DNA of 10,508 bases from a bacterium (GTDB lineage Bacteria; Patescibacteriota; Minisyncoccia; Moranbacterales; UBA2206), in NCBI GenBank assembly GCA_021779205.1, contig JAJYBE010000028.1:1-10508 (forward strand), read 5' to 3'. The position numbers were made by a program, and so were the translations under genes. The notes under the pieces are model-generated. The model was not told the origin of the DNA. It ran no database searches and worked only from the letters and a program-made list of their open reading frames with translations. Below, one piece after another: positions 1 through 5,866 of this stretch (position 1 is its first letter; the number at the start of each line of letters is the position of its first letter).

Positions 1-38
1 TCAATAATTAGCTCAATGTCTTTGATTGCGTGGGATTT

Positions 39-611
39 TTAAGCCTGAATATTAGTTTCGTGTTCAAGCATGAAAATCTTTGCATTTTCAGACATTGTAA
101 TGGAAATTTTCATCAACTCTATAACGGAAGTCACAAAAGATGCCTTATGAAACAGTTGCCCAAGTTTTATGGATTTCATTTTTTCGTCTCGCTCATCGTC
201 TTCATGAAAATAATATCCATATAGCCAATCATCTATAATTTCCTCGACATTTTGAAGCTCTTTGTTTATGTATATTCCTATAGATGTCGGCCTGCTAAGT
301 ATTTTTTTATAAATTTCCCTGCACTTTTCTATATTTCTCTTAATCTCAGTATCATTGCTGTTTTTGTATATTAAGTTGTATATGCGAAAAAAATTGGTGC
401 TGTCCTTTTTCATATATATCTTCCTGAAATCCATAAGAGCAGATCTAAACATATCTTCATCGAATCCGTTGGATTCGAAACGAACGGGCTTGTCTATCGA
501 AACATCCATTTTAAAGCTAATAGCCCTTGTATCTTTAAGGAAGTTTGAATTTTTTACTTTTTCGGCAATTTCGATATATTTTTTGATTTTTTTAAGCTCC
601 TCGATTTTCAT
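39..611 (-). CDS. Hypothetical helical protein coupled to the Ntn hydrolase
   Basis: A 190-residue soluble protein that I do not recognise. It has no signal peptide or membrane segment. It is rich in Lys, Glu, Ile and aromatic residues and looks mostly helical. Features that could identify a family are FRSALMDFRKIYM at residues 55-67, and WLYGYYFHEDDERDEK at 129-144, whose His-Glu-Asp-Asp cluster is followed by another His at 155. Such a compact polar cluster in a helical protein could be a metal or catalytic site, but this is a guess. Its ATG overlaps the TGA stop of the upstream Ntn hydrolase gene by four bases (ATGA, 608-611), so translational coupling is likely and the two products probably act together. 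It is the last leftward gene visible, and no terminator can be seen in the 38 bases left of its stop. Confidence 0.75.
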   Translation of the reverse strand: MKIEELKKIKKYIEIAEKVKNSNFLKDTRAISFKMDVSIDKPVRFESNGFDEDMFRSALMDFRKIYMKKDSTNFFRIYNLIYKNSNDTEIKRNIEKCREIYKKILSRPTSIGIYINKELQNVEEIIDDWLYGYYFHEDDERDEKMKSIKLGQLFHKASFVTSVIELMKISITMSENAKIFMLEHETNIQA

Positions 612-1618
612 ATTTGTAATTGATTAGCAGTAATACCTCCACCAACTCCTTCAATAGTTTGGAATTGCCCTTTTGATCCATCGGGTAGTTTGTAACACAA
701 AACATTATCAATGGAATCAATGGCTCCTATAATCTCAGTAGTACCATCCTCCTTTTTAACCGCTATATCGCCTGTAGGGAAAATACTCCCTTCGGGCGTT
801 ACCATCATAGAAAAAATATTGCCCCCAACATTTTTGAAGTCGTTTTCTCTTGCAACTCTCCTAACAAAGCTCATTAGTTTTGTGGCATCGCTATAAATGA
901 AGCCATCATCTTTGTAGGAAACAGTGCCCGTCTCGGGAAATTCAATGCTAGACAATAAAGTGTTGGGTACAGTTACTTTTTTGAATTCTTGGTCAGGGTA
1001 GAAAGCAACATATTTATAGCATTCAACCTCTTCGAGTTGATAAAAATTGCCATCATTATATTGGCGAGTCCCAATTTTTAATGAAAACATTCTTGAATTT
1101 GGCAAATCAGCCTCGATAAATGAATCTGCTCCAAGCGTTCCATTTTTCATTAAGCTTTCAGTCAATGCGGTTTTAATTTGGTTAGGTACTCCTTGCTTCA
1201 TATAAGACCCATTGCCCCTAGCAACTAATTCTGCGGACATCACTTGGCCAAGGATTGCCGCTCCTATTTTCTTTTTCTTGCCTTGGTCAAATCCGGCAAA
1301 TATCATTGCTGTTGATTGGTTAGTCATCATAGTTGTATTTACGAATTCTTTAATGATTTCATTTGCACTTTCATCAATCACTTTTTTCAAGTCCTTCATA
1401 AAGGAGCTTTCTGGAAATTTATCCCGCAATTTCTTTATTACAAAGGCCGCCAGTTGAACATGTCCTGCCGCTATCCCGCTTGTTTTTTTGTTTAGGTAAA
1501 ATGATTTATTGATCGTATCCTCATACTTAAAACTACCATCACTCCTTTGCCTGGTAAGTCTTGTGTCGGATACCAAAAATGTTTTTGTGGCCATGTGGAC
1601 ACCTAAAATCAATGTCAT
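608..1618 (-). CDS. Proteasome/HslV-like N-terminal nucleophile hydrolase
   Basis: A 336-residue protein whose N-terminus resembles proteasome beta subunits and HslV. Removing the initiator Met would expose Thr1 (TLILGV). In mature numbering the segment FLVSDTRLT places an Asp at position 17, where the family's catalytic Asp17 lies. INKSFYL supplies a Lys at 37, equivalent to Lys33 after a four-residue longer loop. A Gly-rich stretch (SGIAAGHVQLA) and a later GNGSYMKQGV match the fold's glycine-rich turns, and AMIFAGFD resembles the family's central strand. There is no propeptide. It is longer than HslV (about 175) and usual beta subunits (200-300), the extra lying C-terminal. A threonine protease or amidase role is inferred. 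No HslU/ATPase partner gene lies beside it. It starts 4 nt after the nuclease-like gene and overlaps the downstream gene by 4 nt, indicating one operon. No Shine-Dalgarno sequence is evident. Confidence 0.7.
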   Translation of the reverse strand: MTLILGVHMATKTFLVSDTRLTRQRSDGSFKYEDTINKSFYLNKKTSGIAAGHVQLAAFVIKKLRDKFPESSFMKDLKKVIDESANEIIKEFVNTTMMTNQSTAMIFAGFDQGKKKKIGAAILGQVMSAELVARGNGSYMKQGVPNQIKTALTESLMKNGTLGADSFIEADLPNSRMFSLKIGTRQYNDGNFYQLEEVECYKYVAFYPDQEFKKVTVPNTLLSSIEFPETGTVSYKDDGFIYSDATKLMSFVRRVARENDFKNVGGNIFSMMVTPEGSIFPTGDIAVKKEDGTTEIIGAIDSIDNVLCYKLPDGSKGQFQTIEGVGGGITANQLQI

Positions 1619-1622
1619 AGTT

Positions 1623-3167
1623 TTATGTAGTTCTTACTTTTCTAATCTCTTTAGGAAAAATAGCGTCAAAATCATTCAAAAATAGAGCTTTTATTTTCTT
1701 GTGTTCTGCTGGATACTCTGAATTCAGAAAACTTGCCATTGCCCATTTAGCCTTTTCCGAATCTTCCAGCTTTTTTCCAACAACATCTTTTATCCCTTTA
1801 TTCTGGACTATTTGAATCATTTTCTCAAATTCTTGAGCAGAGCATATTGTGAATGGCATTTCCGACAACCAGTCCAAGGGTATATTTTCAGTATGCAATT
1901 TCTCCTCAATCTTTTCTCTTAGTAGTTTGTTGTCTCCAAATAGATGCCAATCTTCAAGGGTTACAACGAGAGGATAAACCAGTTTATCTTTTTTATATGA
2001 ATATGATGGATATTTTCCATCTTTGTAATCTCTTATGGTTTTATAAATCTGAACAACAAAACTAGCCATTTTATCAATATCTTTCTCAAAAGCATTAGTA
2101 ATGACCAGCTCTGTCTTTGACGGCATTGTCATCCTTTTAGCCTTACATTCAACAAAAATAGCAGACTTTCCGTCATCAACTATCCAATCAACTGTATCTC
2201 TTTTGTTTTTCCCATCCTTTATTTTTTCTTCGGGCAAGACCTGTAATTTCTTGGCGGTATTTGAAGCTTCAATGCAATCGCCGATATGCTTTTGGAATGA
2301 TTTTCCAAAGGCGTTATCGAAATTCTTCTGATCGACCACCTCATAATATAAACCACTGGTAATTCTCCAAAACAGTAGTGTGGGAATAGGGCAAGTCAAG
2401 CTGTACTTACCATCAAAATCCATTTTTACAATCGGAAATCCTCTCAAAGAAGAAAAGGCGTAAAAGTAAGTTTCGTTTATATTTTGTTCTAAGATTAGTT
2501 TCTCTTTAAGCGGTTGAAGATCGGAAGAAAAATGCTCCAGAAATTTATCAATGGTTTCCTGGGTTATGCCATCAATTTCAATTCTTGGTGGATAATGCAA
2601 AGCAAAATGAGTTATGAAAAAACCGATGAGTGCAACTCCGATAAAATAGAGTTCCTTTGTCGTTAGCCCAATAACATTTTTAATCAATGCATCCATTTCA
2701 GGTGTGCTGTAAATTCTGTAATATCTTGCCATCATCTCTGCATTCGGACGGCCTATTTGCCAACCAAACTGACCGTGAGCCATTCTTTCCAGCTCTCTGA
2801 GTACATTCGAGGTATCTATGTGATCATTAGCGATTCTGCTCTCTATATCCTTAATCTTACTAACAGCACCGATGAAGTATGACCACTTTCTGAATGTTCT
2901 CGCATTCCACTCGCTTGTTGGTGAATTTATTATCACTTCTTTAGCTAAAATTTCTAAATTCCATTCGGAAACCCACCTCACTTTTTGGGTGTGGTCTTTT
3001 TCTAAAAAATCTTTGGGTACTTCGATATAAAAAGGAAAATCGCTATTAAACTGTAGGTGCTGAGCAAATGCTCTTACTACTTCCAAAGAATTGGCAACCT
3101 CACACTTTTGCAAGTGATTTCTTAGTGGTTTATATGCTTCAAAGATATTTTCTCTTTGTTGTGCCAT
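1623..3167 (-). CDS. PD-(D/E)XK nuclease-like protein
   Basis: A 514-residue protein when started at the ATG at 3167; an in-frame TTG at 3185 adds six residues but is a poorer start. The C-terminal half carries a restriction-endonuclease-like core. A helix FGKSFQKHIGD (residues 288-298) is followed by TVDWIVDDG with Asp327, then a strand AIFVECKAKRM with Glu340 and Lys342. This is the D-x12-E-x-K arrangement of PD-(D/E)XK nucleases. The N-terminal ~280 residues are mainly helical and unassigned, and one hydrophobic stretch near 175-190 (FIGVALIGFFITHFAL) may be a buried helix or a membrane segment. No methyltransferase or helicase gene accompanies it, so it is not an ordinary restriction system. 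It sits 4 nt upstream of the Ntn hydrolase gene, implying joint expression. The nuclease call rests on motif spacing only; DNA or RNA as substrate cannot be decided. Confidence 0.6.
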   Translation of the reverse strand: MAQQRENIFEAYKPLRNHLQKCEVANSLEVVRAFAQHLQFNSDFPFYIEVPKDFLEKDHTQKVRWVSEWNLEILAKEVIINSPTSEWNARTFRKWSYFIGAVSKIKDIESRIANDHIDTSNVLRELERMAHGQFGWQIGRPNAEMMARYYRIYSTPEMDALIKNVIGLTTKELYFIGVALIGFFITHFALHYPPRIEIDGITQETIDKFLEHFSSDLQPLKEKLILEQNINETYFYAFSSLRGFPIVKMDFDGKYSLTCPIPTLLFWRITSGLYYEVVDQKNFDNAFGKSFQKHIGDCIEASNTAKKLQVLPEEKIKDGKNKRDTVDWIVDDGKSAIFVECKAKRMTMPSKTELVITNAFEKDIDKMASFVVQIYKTIRDYKDGKYPSYSYKKDKLVYPLVVTLEDWHLFGDNKLLREKIEEKLHTENIPLDWLSEMPFTICSAQEFEKMIQIVQNKGIKDVVGKKLEDSEKAKWAMASFLNSEYPAEHKKIKALFLNDFDAIFPKEIRKVRTT

Positions 3168-3218
3168 GTATAAAAAATAGCACAAAAGAGAATTAGAGAA
3201 AATTATTGGAAGATGTAA

Positions 3219-3749
3219 CTATCTGCAAACCATATAAATAATACTTCCGTAAGGGGCATCGTACATAGGAAAACTCGAGTTTCCTTTTAGCCAGACAGCG
3301 AGGCCGTTACTTTTATTTAGAACGATTGTGCTAGTCACATTGTCATTAAACCAAACGGCCATAAGTTTATTTTTGTCATTTTGGATAATTGCCATATCAT
3401 CCCCCTTAGCAATGCCTGCTGAAACATTGGCACCAGTTTGCATTGTAAGGGTTTTTTCATCTTTGATATTCAAAGCAACTTTGTCAGTTCCCTTATTAAC
3501 AGAGCCTTCAATGCCATTTGTAAGATTTTTATCAGAGCTACTTATTATACCAGATGACAGTAATGACTCACAGGCGAAAGAGGTGTTGTTTACAACACTA
3601 CTTACAAGAGGAAATGGCACGCTCTTGTTATTGGCAATTTGGCTGTTTCTATTCGCATAAAAATATCCCACTAATCCTACAACAAGAATAGCTAAAACGA
3701 CAAAAGTCCATTTCTTCTTGCCGTTTGGTTTAATTGGTTTTTCTTCCAT
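3219..3749 (-). CDS. Single-pass membrane-anchored protein with extracytoplasmic domain
   Basis: A 176-residue protein. The open frame extends upstream to 3839, but that extension overlaps the preceding gene. The ATG at 3749 gives the expected topology: a short Lys-rich cytoplasmic start (MEEKPIKPNGKKK), a hydrophobic helix at about 14-31 (WTFVVLAILVVGLVGYF), then a Ser/Asn-rich linker and an outer domain. That domain has beta-rich character (TLTMQTGANVSAGIAKGDD, then LMAVWFNDN and LAVWLKGN) and two cysteines, one after the linker (FACES) and one at the very end (YMVCR), which could form a disulfide outside the cell. No known domain is recognised. It follows the Cys-rich membrane protein gene by 25 nt in the same direction, so the two are probably co-transcribed and may form a surface pair. 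A 51-nt gap separates it from the nuclease-like gene. Confidence 0.7.
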   Translation of the reverse strand: MEEKPIKPNGKKKWTFVVLAILVVGLVGYFYANRNSQIANNKSVPFPLVSSVVNNTSFACESLLSSGIISSSDKNLTNGIEGSVNKGTDKVALNIKDEKTLTMQTGANVSAGIAKGDDMAIIQNDKNKLMAVWFNDNVTSTIVLNKSNGLAVWLKGNSSFPMYDAPYGSIIYMVCR

Positions 3750-3774
3750 TTTATTTGGTTTAATAATTATTTTT

Positions 3775-4218
3775 TTAATAAGTACAAACTGGCTTGAAAC
3801 AATAACTTGATGGCTTGAAACAAAGTGATGTCTTGCCATAACGCCAAGAATTCGGGTTAGCTTCCTCTGCTAGACATGAGTTATATTCAGCCATTTTAGA
3901 ATTGTACTCAGCTAAGCAGGAGTTATATTCGTTTAATTCCTGTTGGCACTTTGCCTGTTCTTCCTGATTAGTTTTTTCTATTGATGATTTTATTATGGCC
4001 TGAGCATCAATAGATGTAGGACTATTTTTTGAACTAACTTTTTCTTTCTGCAAATTATCGATTTTGGACGATTGATCGTTAATACTTTTTTGCAAGTCCT
4101 CCAATTGTTGATTATTAGGGGTTTGTGAATTATTCTTACCTTTTGAAACTCCTAGCATATACACTCCCGAAAGGATAATAACGCCTAGAGCTACAGATGA
4201 AATTATTTTCTTTTTCAT
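3775..4218 (-). CDS. Membrane-anchored coiled-coil protein with Cys-rich tail
   Basis: A 147-residue protein with a basic start (MKKK) and a hydrophobic segment at about 5-23 that acts as a signal anchor or uncleaved signal peptide. An Asn/Gln/Lys-rich region predicted to form a coiled coil follows (about 35-95). Residues 97-117 are three tandem heptads of pattern EYNSxxA (EYNSCLA, EYNSKMA, EYNSCLA). The tail contains six cysteines (91, 101, 115, 133, 140, 145), and the motif CFKP occurs twice. The cysteines suggest disulfides outside the membrane, perhaps linking coiled-coil partners. Function is unknown, and similar small Cys-containing anchored proteins are, from memory, common in CPR genomes. 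It is the first gene of the leftward group. Its ATG lies directly after a palindrome and T-run (4221-4244), so expression may be controlled by attenuation or by a repressor. Confidence 0.7.
   Translation of the reverse strand: MKKKIISSVALGVIILSGVYMLGVSKGKNNSQTPNNQQLEDLQKSINDQSSKIDNLQKEKVSSKNSPTSIDAQAIIKSSIEKTNQEEQAKCQQELNEYNSCLAEYNSKMAEYNSCLAEEANPNSWRYGKTSLCFKPSSYCFKPVCTY
3790..3823 (-). repeat. 12-bp direct repeat encoding the duplicated CFKP motif
   Basis: The + strand sequence ggcttgaaacaa occurs at 3791-3802 and again at 3812-3823, 21 bases apart and therefore in the same reading frame. Read on the minus strand it encodes the two CFKP motifs in the tail of the Cys-rich membrane protein. 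It looks like a short in-frame duplication that added a cysteine. Confidence 0.6.
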
Positions 4219-4220
4219 AA

Positions 4221-4246
4221 TAAAAACGACTAATGATTAGTCGTCG
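4221..4246 (-). promoter_or_regulatory. Palindrome plus T-run abutting the first leftward start codon
   Basis: The sequence ACGACTAAT-g-ATTAGTCGT (4226-4244) is a perfect 9-bp-arm palindrome. Read leftward it is followed at once by TTTTTATT and then the ATG at 4218. As RNA it forms a stem of about 8 bp with a three-base loop and a U-run, which is the shape of an intrinsic terminator. Its 5' arm overlaps CGACG (minus strand, 4246-4242), which can instead pair with CGTCG (minus strand, 4276-4272). Terminator and antiterminator forms would then exclude each other. As DNA, the palindrome would equally suit a dimeric repressor. Which role applies cannot be told from sequence alone. Confidence 0.45.
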
Positions 4247-4276
4247 AGAAGTCTTCCCTAAGTGGACAACCCGACG

Positions 4277-4400
4277 GCTATCACACTCAAAAAGATACCG
4301 AAGTATCCCAATCGCATGCATCGGATTGCCCACATAGGGCACGATTGGGAATAGCTTCTTTGTAAGGCTATATTTTCAGTATCTATTTAAATGTGATAGC
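4277..4400 (-). ncRNA. Candidate structured RNA or leader in the divergent intergenic region
   Basis: Nested complementary segments span this stretch. GCTATCACA (4277-4285) pairs with TGTGATAGC (4392-4400), AGATAC (4293-4298) with GTATCT (4379-4384), and TCCCAATCG (4306-4314) with CGATTGGGA (4342-4350). Inside the last lies TGCCC (4327-4331) with GGGCA (4337-4341), and beside it ATAGCTT (4351-4357) pairs with AAGGCTAT-side bases 4365-4371. Together they describe a closed stem with two branches. Leftward transcription is favoured by a promoter-like sequence (4402-4430) and by the UUCG hairpin with T-run at 4289-4307. The small branch pairs slightly better as + strand RNA, through a U-G pair. 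I match it to no known RNA family. It may instead be an operator array. Confidence 0.4.
4289..4307 (-). terminator. UUCG tetraloop hairpin with T-run, leftward
   Basis: On the minus strand, GATAC-TTCG-GTATC (4307-4294) is followed by five T residues (4293-4289). The C(UUCG)G loop is exceptionally stable, but the stem is only 5 bp, so this is a modest intrinsic terminator. The GTATCT strand can alternatively pair with AGATAC farther upstream in the same transcript (minus strand 4384-4379), which would dissolve the hairpin. This is the arrangement seen in attenuators. It lies about 75 bases before the first leftward gene. Confidence 0.4.
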
Positions 4401-4401
4401 A

Positions 4402-4430
4402 CTTATAAAATACCATCAAATTGCTTTAAA
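4402..4430 (-). promoter_or_regulatory. Possible leftward promoter
   Basis: On the minus strand, TTTAAA (4430-4425; 4 of 6 matches to the -35 consensus) lies 17 bases from TATAAG (4407-4402; 5 of 6 matches to the -10 consensus). Transcription would start near 4394-4397. That is inside the inverted repeat arm TGTGATAGC (4392-4400), so either the RNA's closing stem is shortened or the repeat is an operator covering the start site. It would drive the leftward genes with a leader of about 175 nt. Confidence 0.4.
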
Positions 4431-4443
4431 TACAACATCCGAT

Positions 4444-4472
4444 TTGATTTATGGGTAAATTCAGGATAGATT
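4444..4472 (+). promoter_or_regulatory. Weak possible rightward promoter
   Basis: TTGATT (4444-4449) is separated by 17 bases from TAGATT (4467-4472). Each hexamer matches 4 of 6 consensus bases. The expected start would fall at about 4478-4480, practically at the ATG of the next gene, which would give a leaderless message. The matches are weak for such AT-rich DNA. Confidence 0.25.
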
Positions 4473-4479
4473 GAAATAG

Positions 4480-5310
4480 ATGAAGATTAATATGAAAATT
4501 ACCAAAATTTTACCAAGCCCATATCCCGATATTGATGAACTTGTCGAAAGGTTGTCAGCAGAGTCAAAAAGTAAGTTCCACAAAATAGCAAGAGCCTTAT
4601 TAGACGAGGCTAATTTAACCGATACCAACACAATCAGCGTTCCTTTTCCAAGACTAAATGAAAGCAATATCTCTGATGAAGATTCAATGGCAGTTTTAAA
4701 AAGTCTTTGCAAAAACAACATCGCTTCGACTTTTCTAACAATTAAAGAATTAAAAGGAGATAAGGAAAAACCTGGAATTGGGTCACTCGAGTCAATTACT
4801 AAAAACGAGAGGATATTTTATAATGAAAAAACGAGAATACATTTAAGGATAAGTGAATGTAAATATTTACTACAGCAATTAGAAAAAACTTCTAATGAGT
4901 CAGCTATCAACTTTGATAATAATCATGATCTAGACAAAAAAGAACTTACCTCCATTACAATAGTTACTCCTCAATATGGAAACTTTGATTATTTATGGGT
5001 TGTTTTTAATGATGAACATAAAAATAAAAAGAAGTTGCCAACGAAATCAAAGCAATCACCATCGGATGAAAGCTATGGAAAAAAGCTATACAATTTGGCA
5101 AAAAATCCTGCAAAGGAAATAAATTTGGATAAAAGTCTAATGGATCATTTGAATTATTCTATATGGAATGGAATACTGAAAGAATTCAGTAAGAGAAATA
5201 TTCTCAAACAGGAAAATGGAAAAATAAAATTATCAGATGGTATAATTCTTAAAACCATACCTATTCAGAATCTCAGCGGAGATGGGAGAGATTTTTACCC
5301 GAGTCTTTAA
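4480..5310 (+). CDS. Hypothetical protein, possible C-terminal winged-helix region
   Basis: A 276-residue soluble protein of unknown function, with no signal peptide or membrane segment. The N-terminal part (PDIDELVERLSAESKSKF, about 16-33) is helical. A second Met at residue 5 is an alternative start. The middle contains a strand-rich stretch (LTSITIVTPQYGNFDYLWVVF, about 156-176) and then a Lys-rich linker. The last 80 residues, including LMDHLNYSIWNGILKEFSKR (220-239) followed by NILKQENGKIKLSDG (240-254), have a helix-helix-hairpin look that could be a winged helix, so a regulator is possible. This is an impression, not a motif match. It is divergent from the leftward group across a 261-bp region rich in inverted repeats, and a strong terminator follows it. 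It therefore appears to be a one-gene transcript, as many element regulators are. Confidence 0.7.
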   Translation: MKINMKITKILPSPYPDIDELVERLSAESKSKFHKIARALLDEANLTDTNTISVPFPRLNESNISDEDSMAVLKSLCKNNIASTFLTIKELKGDKEKPGIGSLESITKNERIFYNEKTRIHLRISECKYLLQQLEKTSNESAINFDNNHDLDKKELTSITIVTPQYGNFDYLWVVFNDEHKNKKKLPTKSKQSPSDESYGKKLYNLAKNPAKEINLDKSLMDHLNYSIWNGILKEFSKRNILKQENGKIKLSDGIILKTIPIQNLSGDGRDFYPSL

Positions 5311-5336
5311 AGAACTCTAGAATAATTTCAAAATAC

Positions 5337-5363
5337 AAAATCGCTATAGCAAGCGGTTTTTTT
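5337..5363 (+). terminator. Rho-independent terminator after the 276-residue gene
   Basis: AAAATCGCT (5337-5345) pairs with AGCGGTTTT (5352-5360) through nine positions, including one T-G pair, around the loop atagca. The 3' arm runs into seven T residues (5357-5363). It lies 27 bases past the stop at 5310 and separates that gene from the replication and integration block. Confidence 0.8.
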
Positions 5364-5415
5364 GTGCTTAATTCTAGCAATTATGGCCTATTTCTACATC
5401 AAGAAATGAGAGAAA

Positions 5416-5442
5416 ATTAAAGCAGAAAACTAATGCTTTAAT
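5416..5442 (+). promoter_or_regulatory. 9-bp inverted repeat directly before a start codon
   Basis: ATTAAAGCA (5416-5424) and TGCTTTAAT (5434-5442) are perfect reverse complements around a nine-base spacer, and the repeat ends one base before the ATG at 5444. As RNA the hairpin would restrict ribosome access to the start. As DNA it could be an operator for the rightward block. An eight-base half site TGCTTTAA also occurs at 4422-4429, overlapping the possible leftward promoter, which hints at a shared regulator. AT-rich composition makes chance plausible. Confidence 0.4.
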
Positions 5443-5443
5443 A

Positions 5444-5674
5444 ATGAAAATTACTTATCAAACAACTGACTTCCTAATCTGCACAACCCTGCTCTATTTT
5501 TCACATGAGCTGAAAGAAATAGATAGATCGAATCCGAGCAGATGCATTTTTGGGATATTGAAGAAAAAAGAAACGGAAGAAATACTTAATGATTTTTTCA
5601 ATAACAAAATTTTGGTAGAGCCAAAGAGATTTTTTGCTATCCAAAAAGAACTAAAACAAAGGCTCTATAACTAG
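5444..5674 (+). CDS. DUF5659-like small protein
   Basis: A 76-residue protein. It opens with TYQTTDF, continues with an ELKEID segment and a CIFGILKKK strand, then DFFNNKILVEPKRF and a closing KELKQRLYN. This order (a 'TTD..' start, a central 'F' strand, then 'DFFNgk..V.P..F....k.LK.R.YN') is the pattern I associate with DUF5659, a small domain of unknown function frequent in Patescibacteria and other uncultured bacteria. It has no signal peptide, membrane segment or catalytic motif. It is the first gene of the rightward block, preceded by the 9-bp inverted repeat and no Shine-Dalgarno sequence. The next gene begins 9 nt after its stop. The position suggests a role in element maintenance or regulation, which is unproven. 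Confidence 0.7.
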   Translation: MKITYQTTDFLICTTLLYFSHELKEIDRSNPSRCIFGILKKKETEEILNDFFNNKILVEPKRFFAIQKELKQRLYN

Positions 5675-5683
5675 GAAATTAAA

Positions 5684-5866
5684 ATGGTAAGCCCGCAATT
5701 ATTACAAGAATTAAAAGAAATTATTAAATCCGAATACGGCGTTAGCTTGGATATGCAAGAAGTTTCTGAAATTGGCAATGGGCTCGTGGGCTATTATGAC
5801 CTCCTCGCTAAAATGCATCATCAAAACAATGAAAATGAAATATCAATTGCCAAAAATCAAAAATGA
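5684..5866 (+). CDS. Small conserved element protein preceding the CHC2 gene
   Basis: A 60-residue protein whose core (LLQELKEIIKSEYGVSLD, then EVSEIGNGLVGYYDLLAKM) matches a small protein that I recall often upstream of primase-like zinc-finger genes in CPR elements. The function is unknown; it may be a helical adaptor. It has one of the few recognisable ribosome binding sites here: AGGA, overlapping the TAG stop of the upstream gene, seven bases before the ATG. Its last 38 bases overlap the start of the CHC2 protein gene in another frame, so the two are probably translated in a linked way. It ends at TGA, showing that TGA is a stop in this genome. Confidence 0.65.
   Translation: MVSPQLLQELKEIIKSEYGVSLDMQEVSEIGNGLVGYYDLLAKMHHQNNENEISIAKNQK

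Larger units (their letters stand above)
5311..5443. other. Intergenic region between the unknown gene and the rightward block
   Basis: These 133 bases hold the terminator at 5337-5363 and the inverted repeat at 5416-5442. The rest (about 5364-5415) must contain the promoter of the replication block, but I find no convincing pair of -35 and -10 hexamers. No small gene is evident. Confidence 0.5.

Noticed and set aside
355..627. 90-codon rightward open frame with hydrophobic stretches
   Set aside because: It is antisense to the helical protein gene. The apparent membrane segments come from reading Lys/Asn/Glu-rich codons backwards.
3168..3218. Promoter or terminator between the second membrane protein and the nuclease-like gene
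   Set aside because: The 51 bases are AT-rich, but I found no properly spaced hexamers and no stable hairpin with a T-run, so I cannot say whether the operon is split here.
3750..3839. Upstream extension of the 3219-3749 gene
   Set aside because: The extra 30 codons overlap the preceding gene and would place an unlikely segment before a clear cytoplasmic-start and membrane-helix arrangement.
4136..4342. 68-codon leftward open frame in the intergenic region
   Set aside because: It overlaps the Cys-rich membrane protein in another frame and runs across the inverted repeats. The sequence is Arg/Tyr/Phe-rich with no protein-like pattern.
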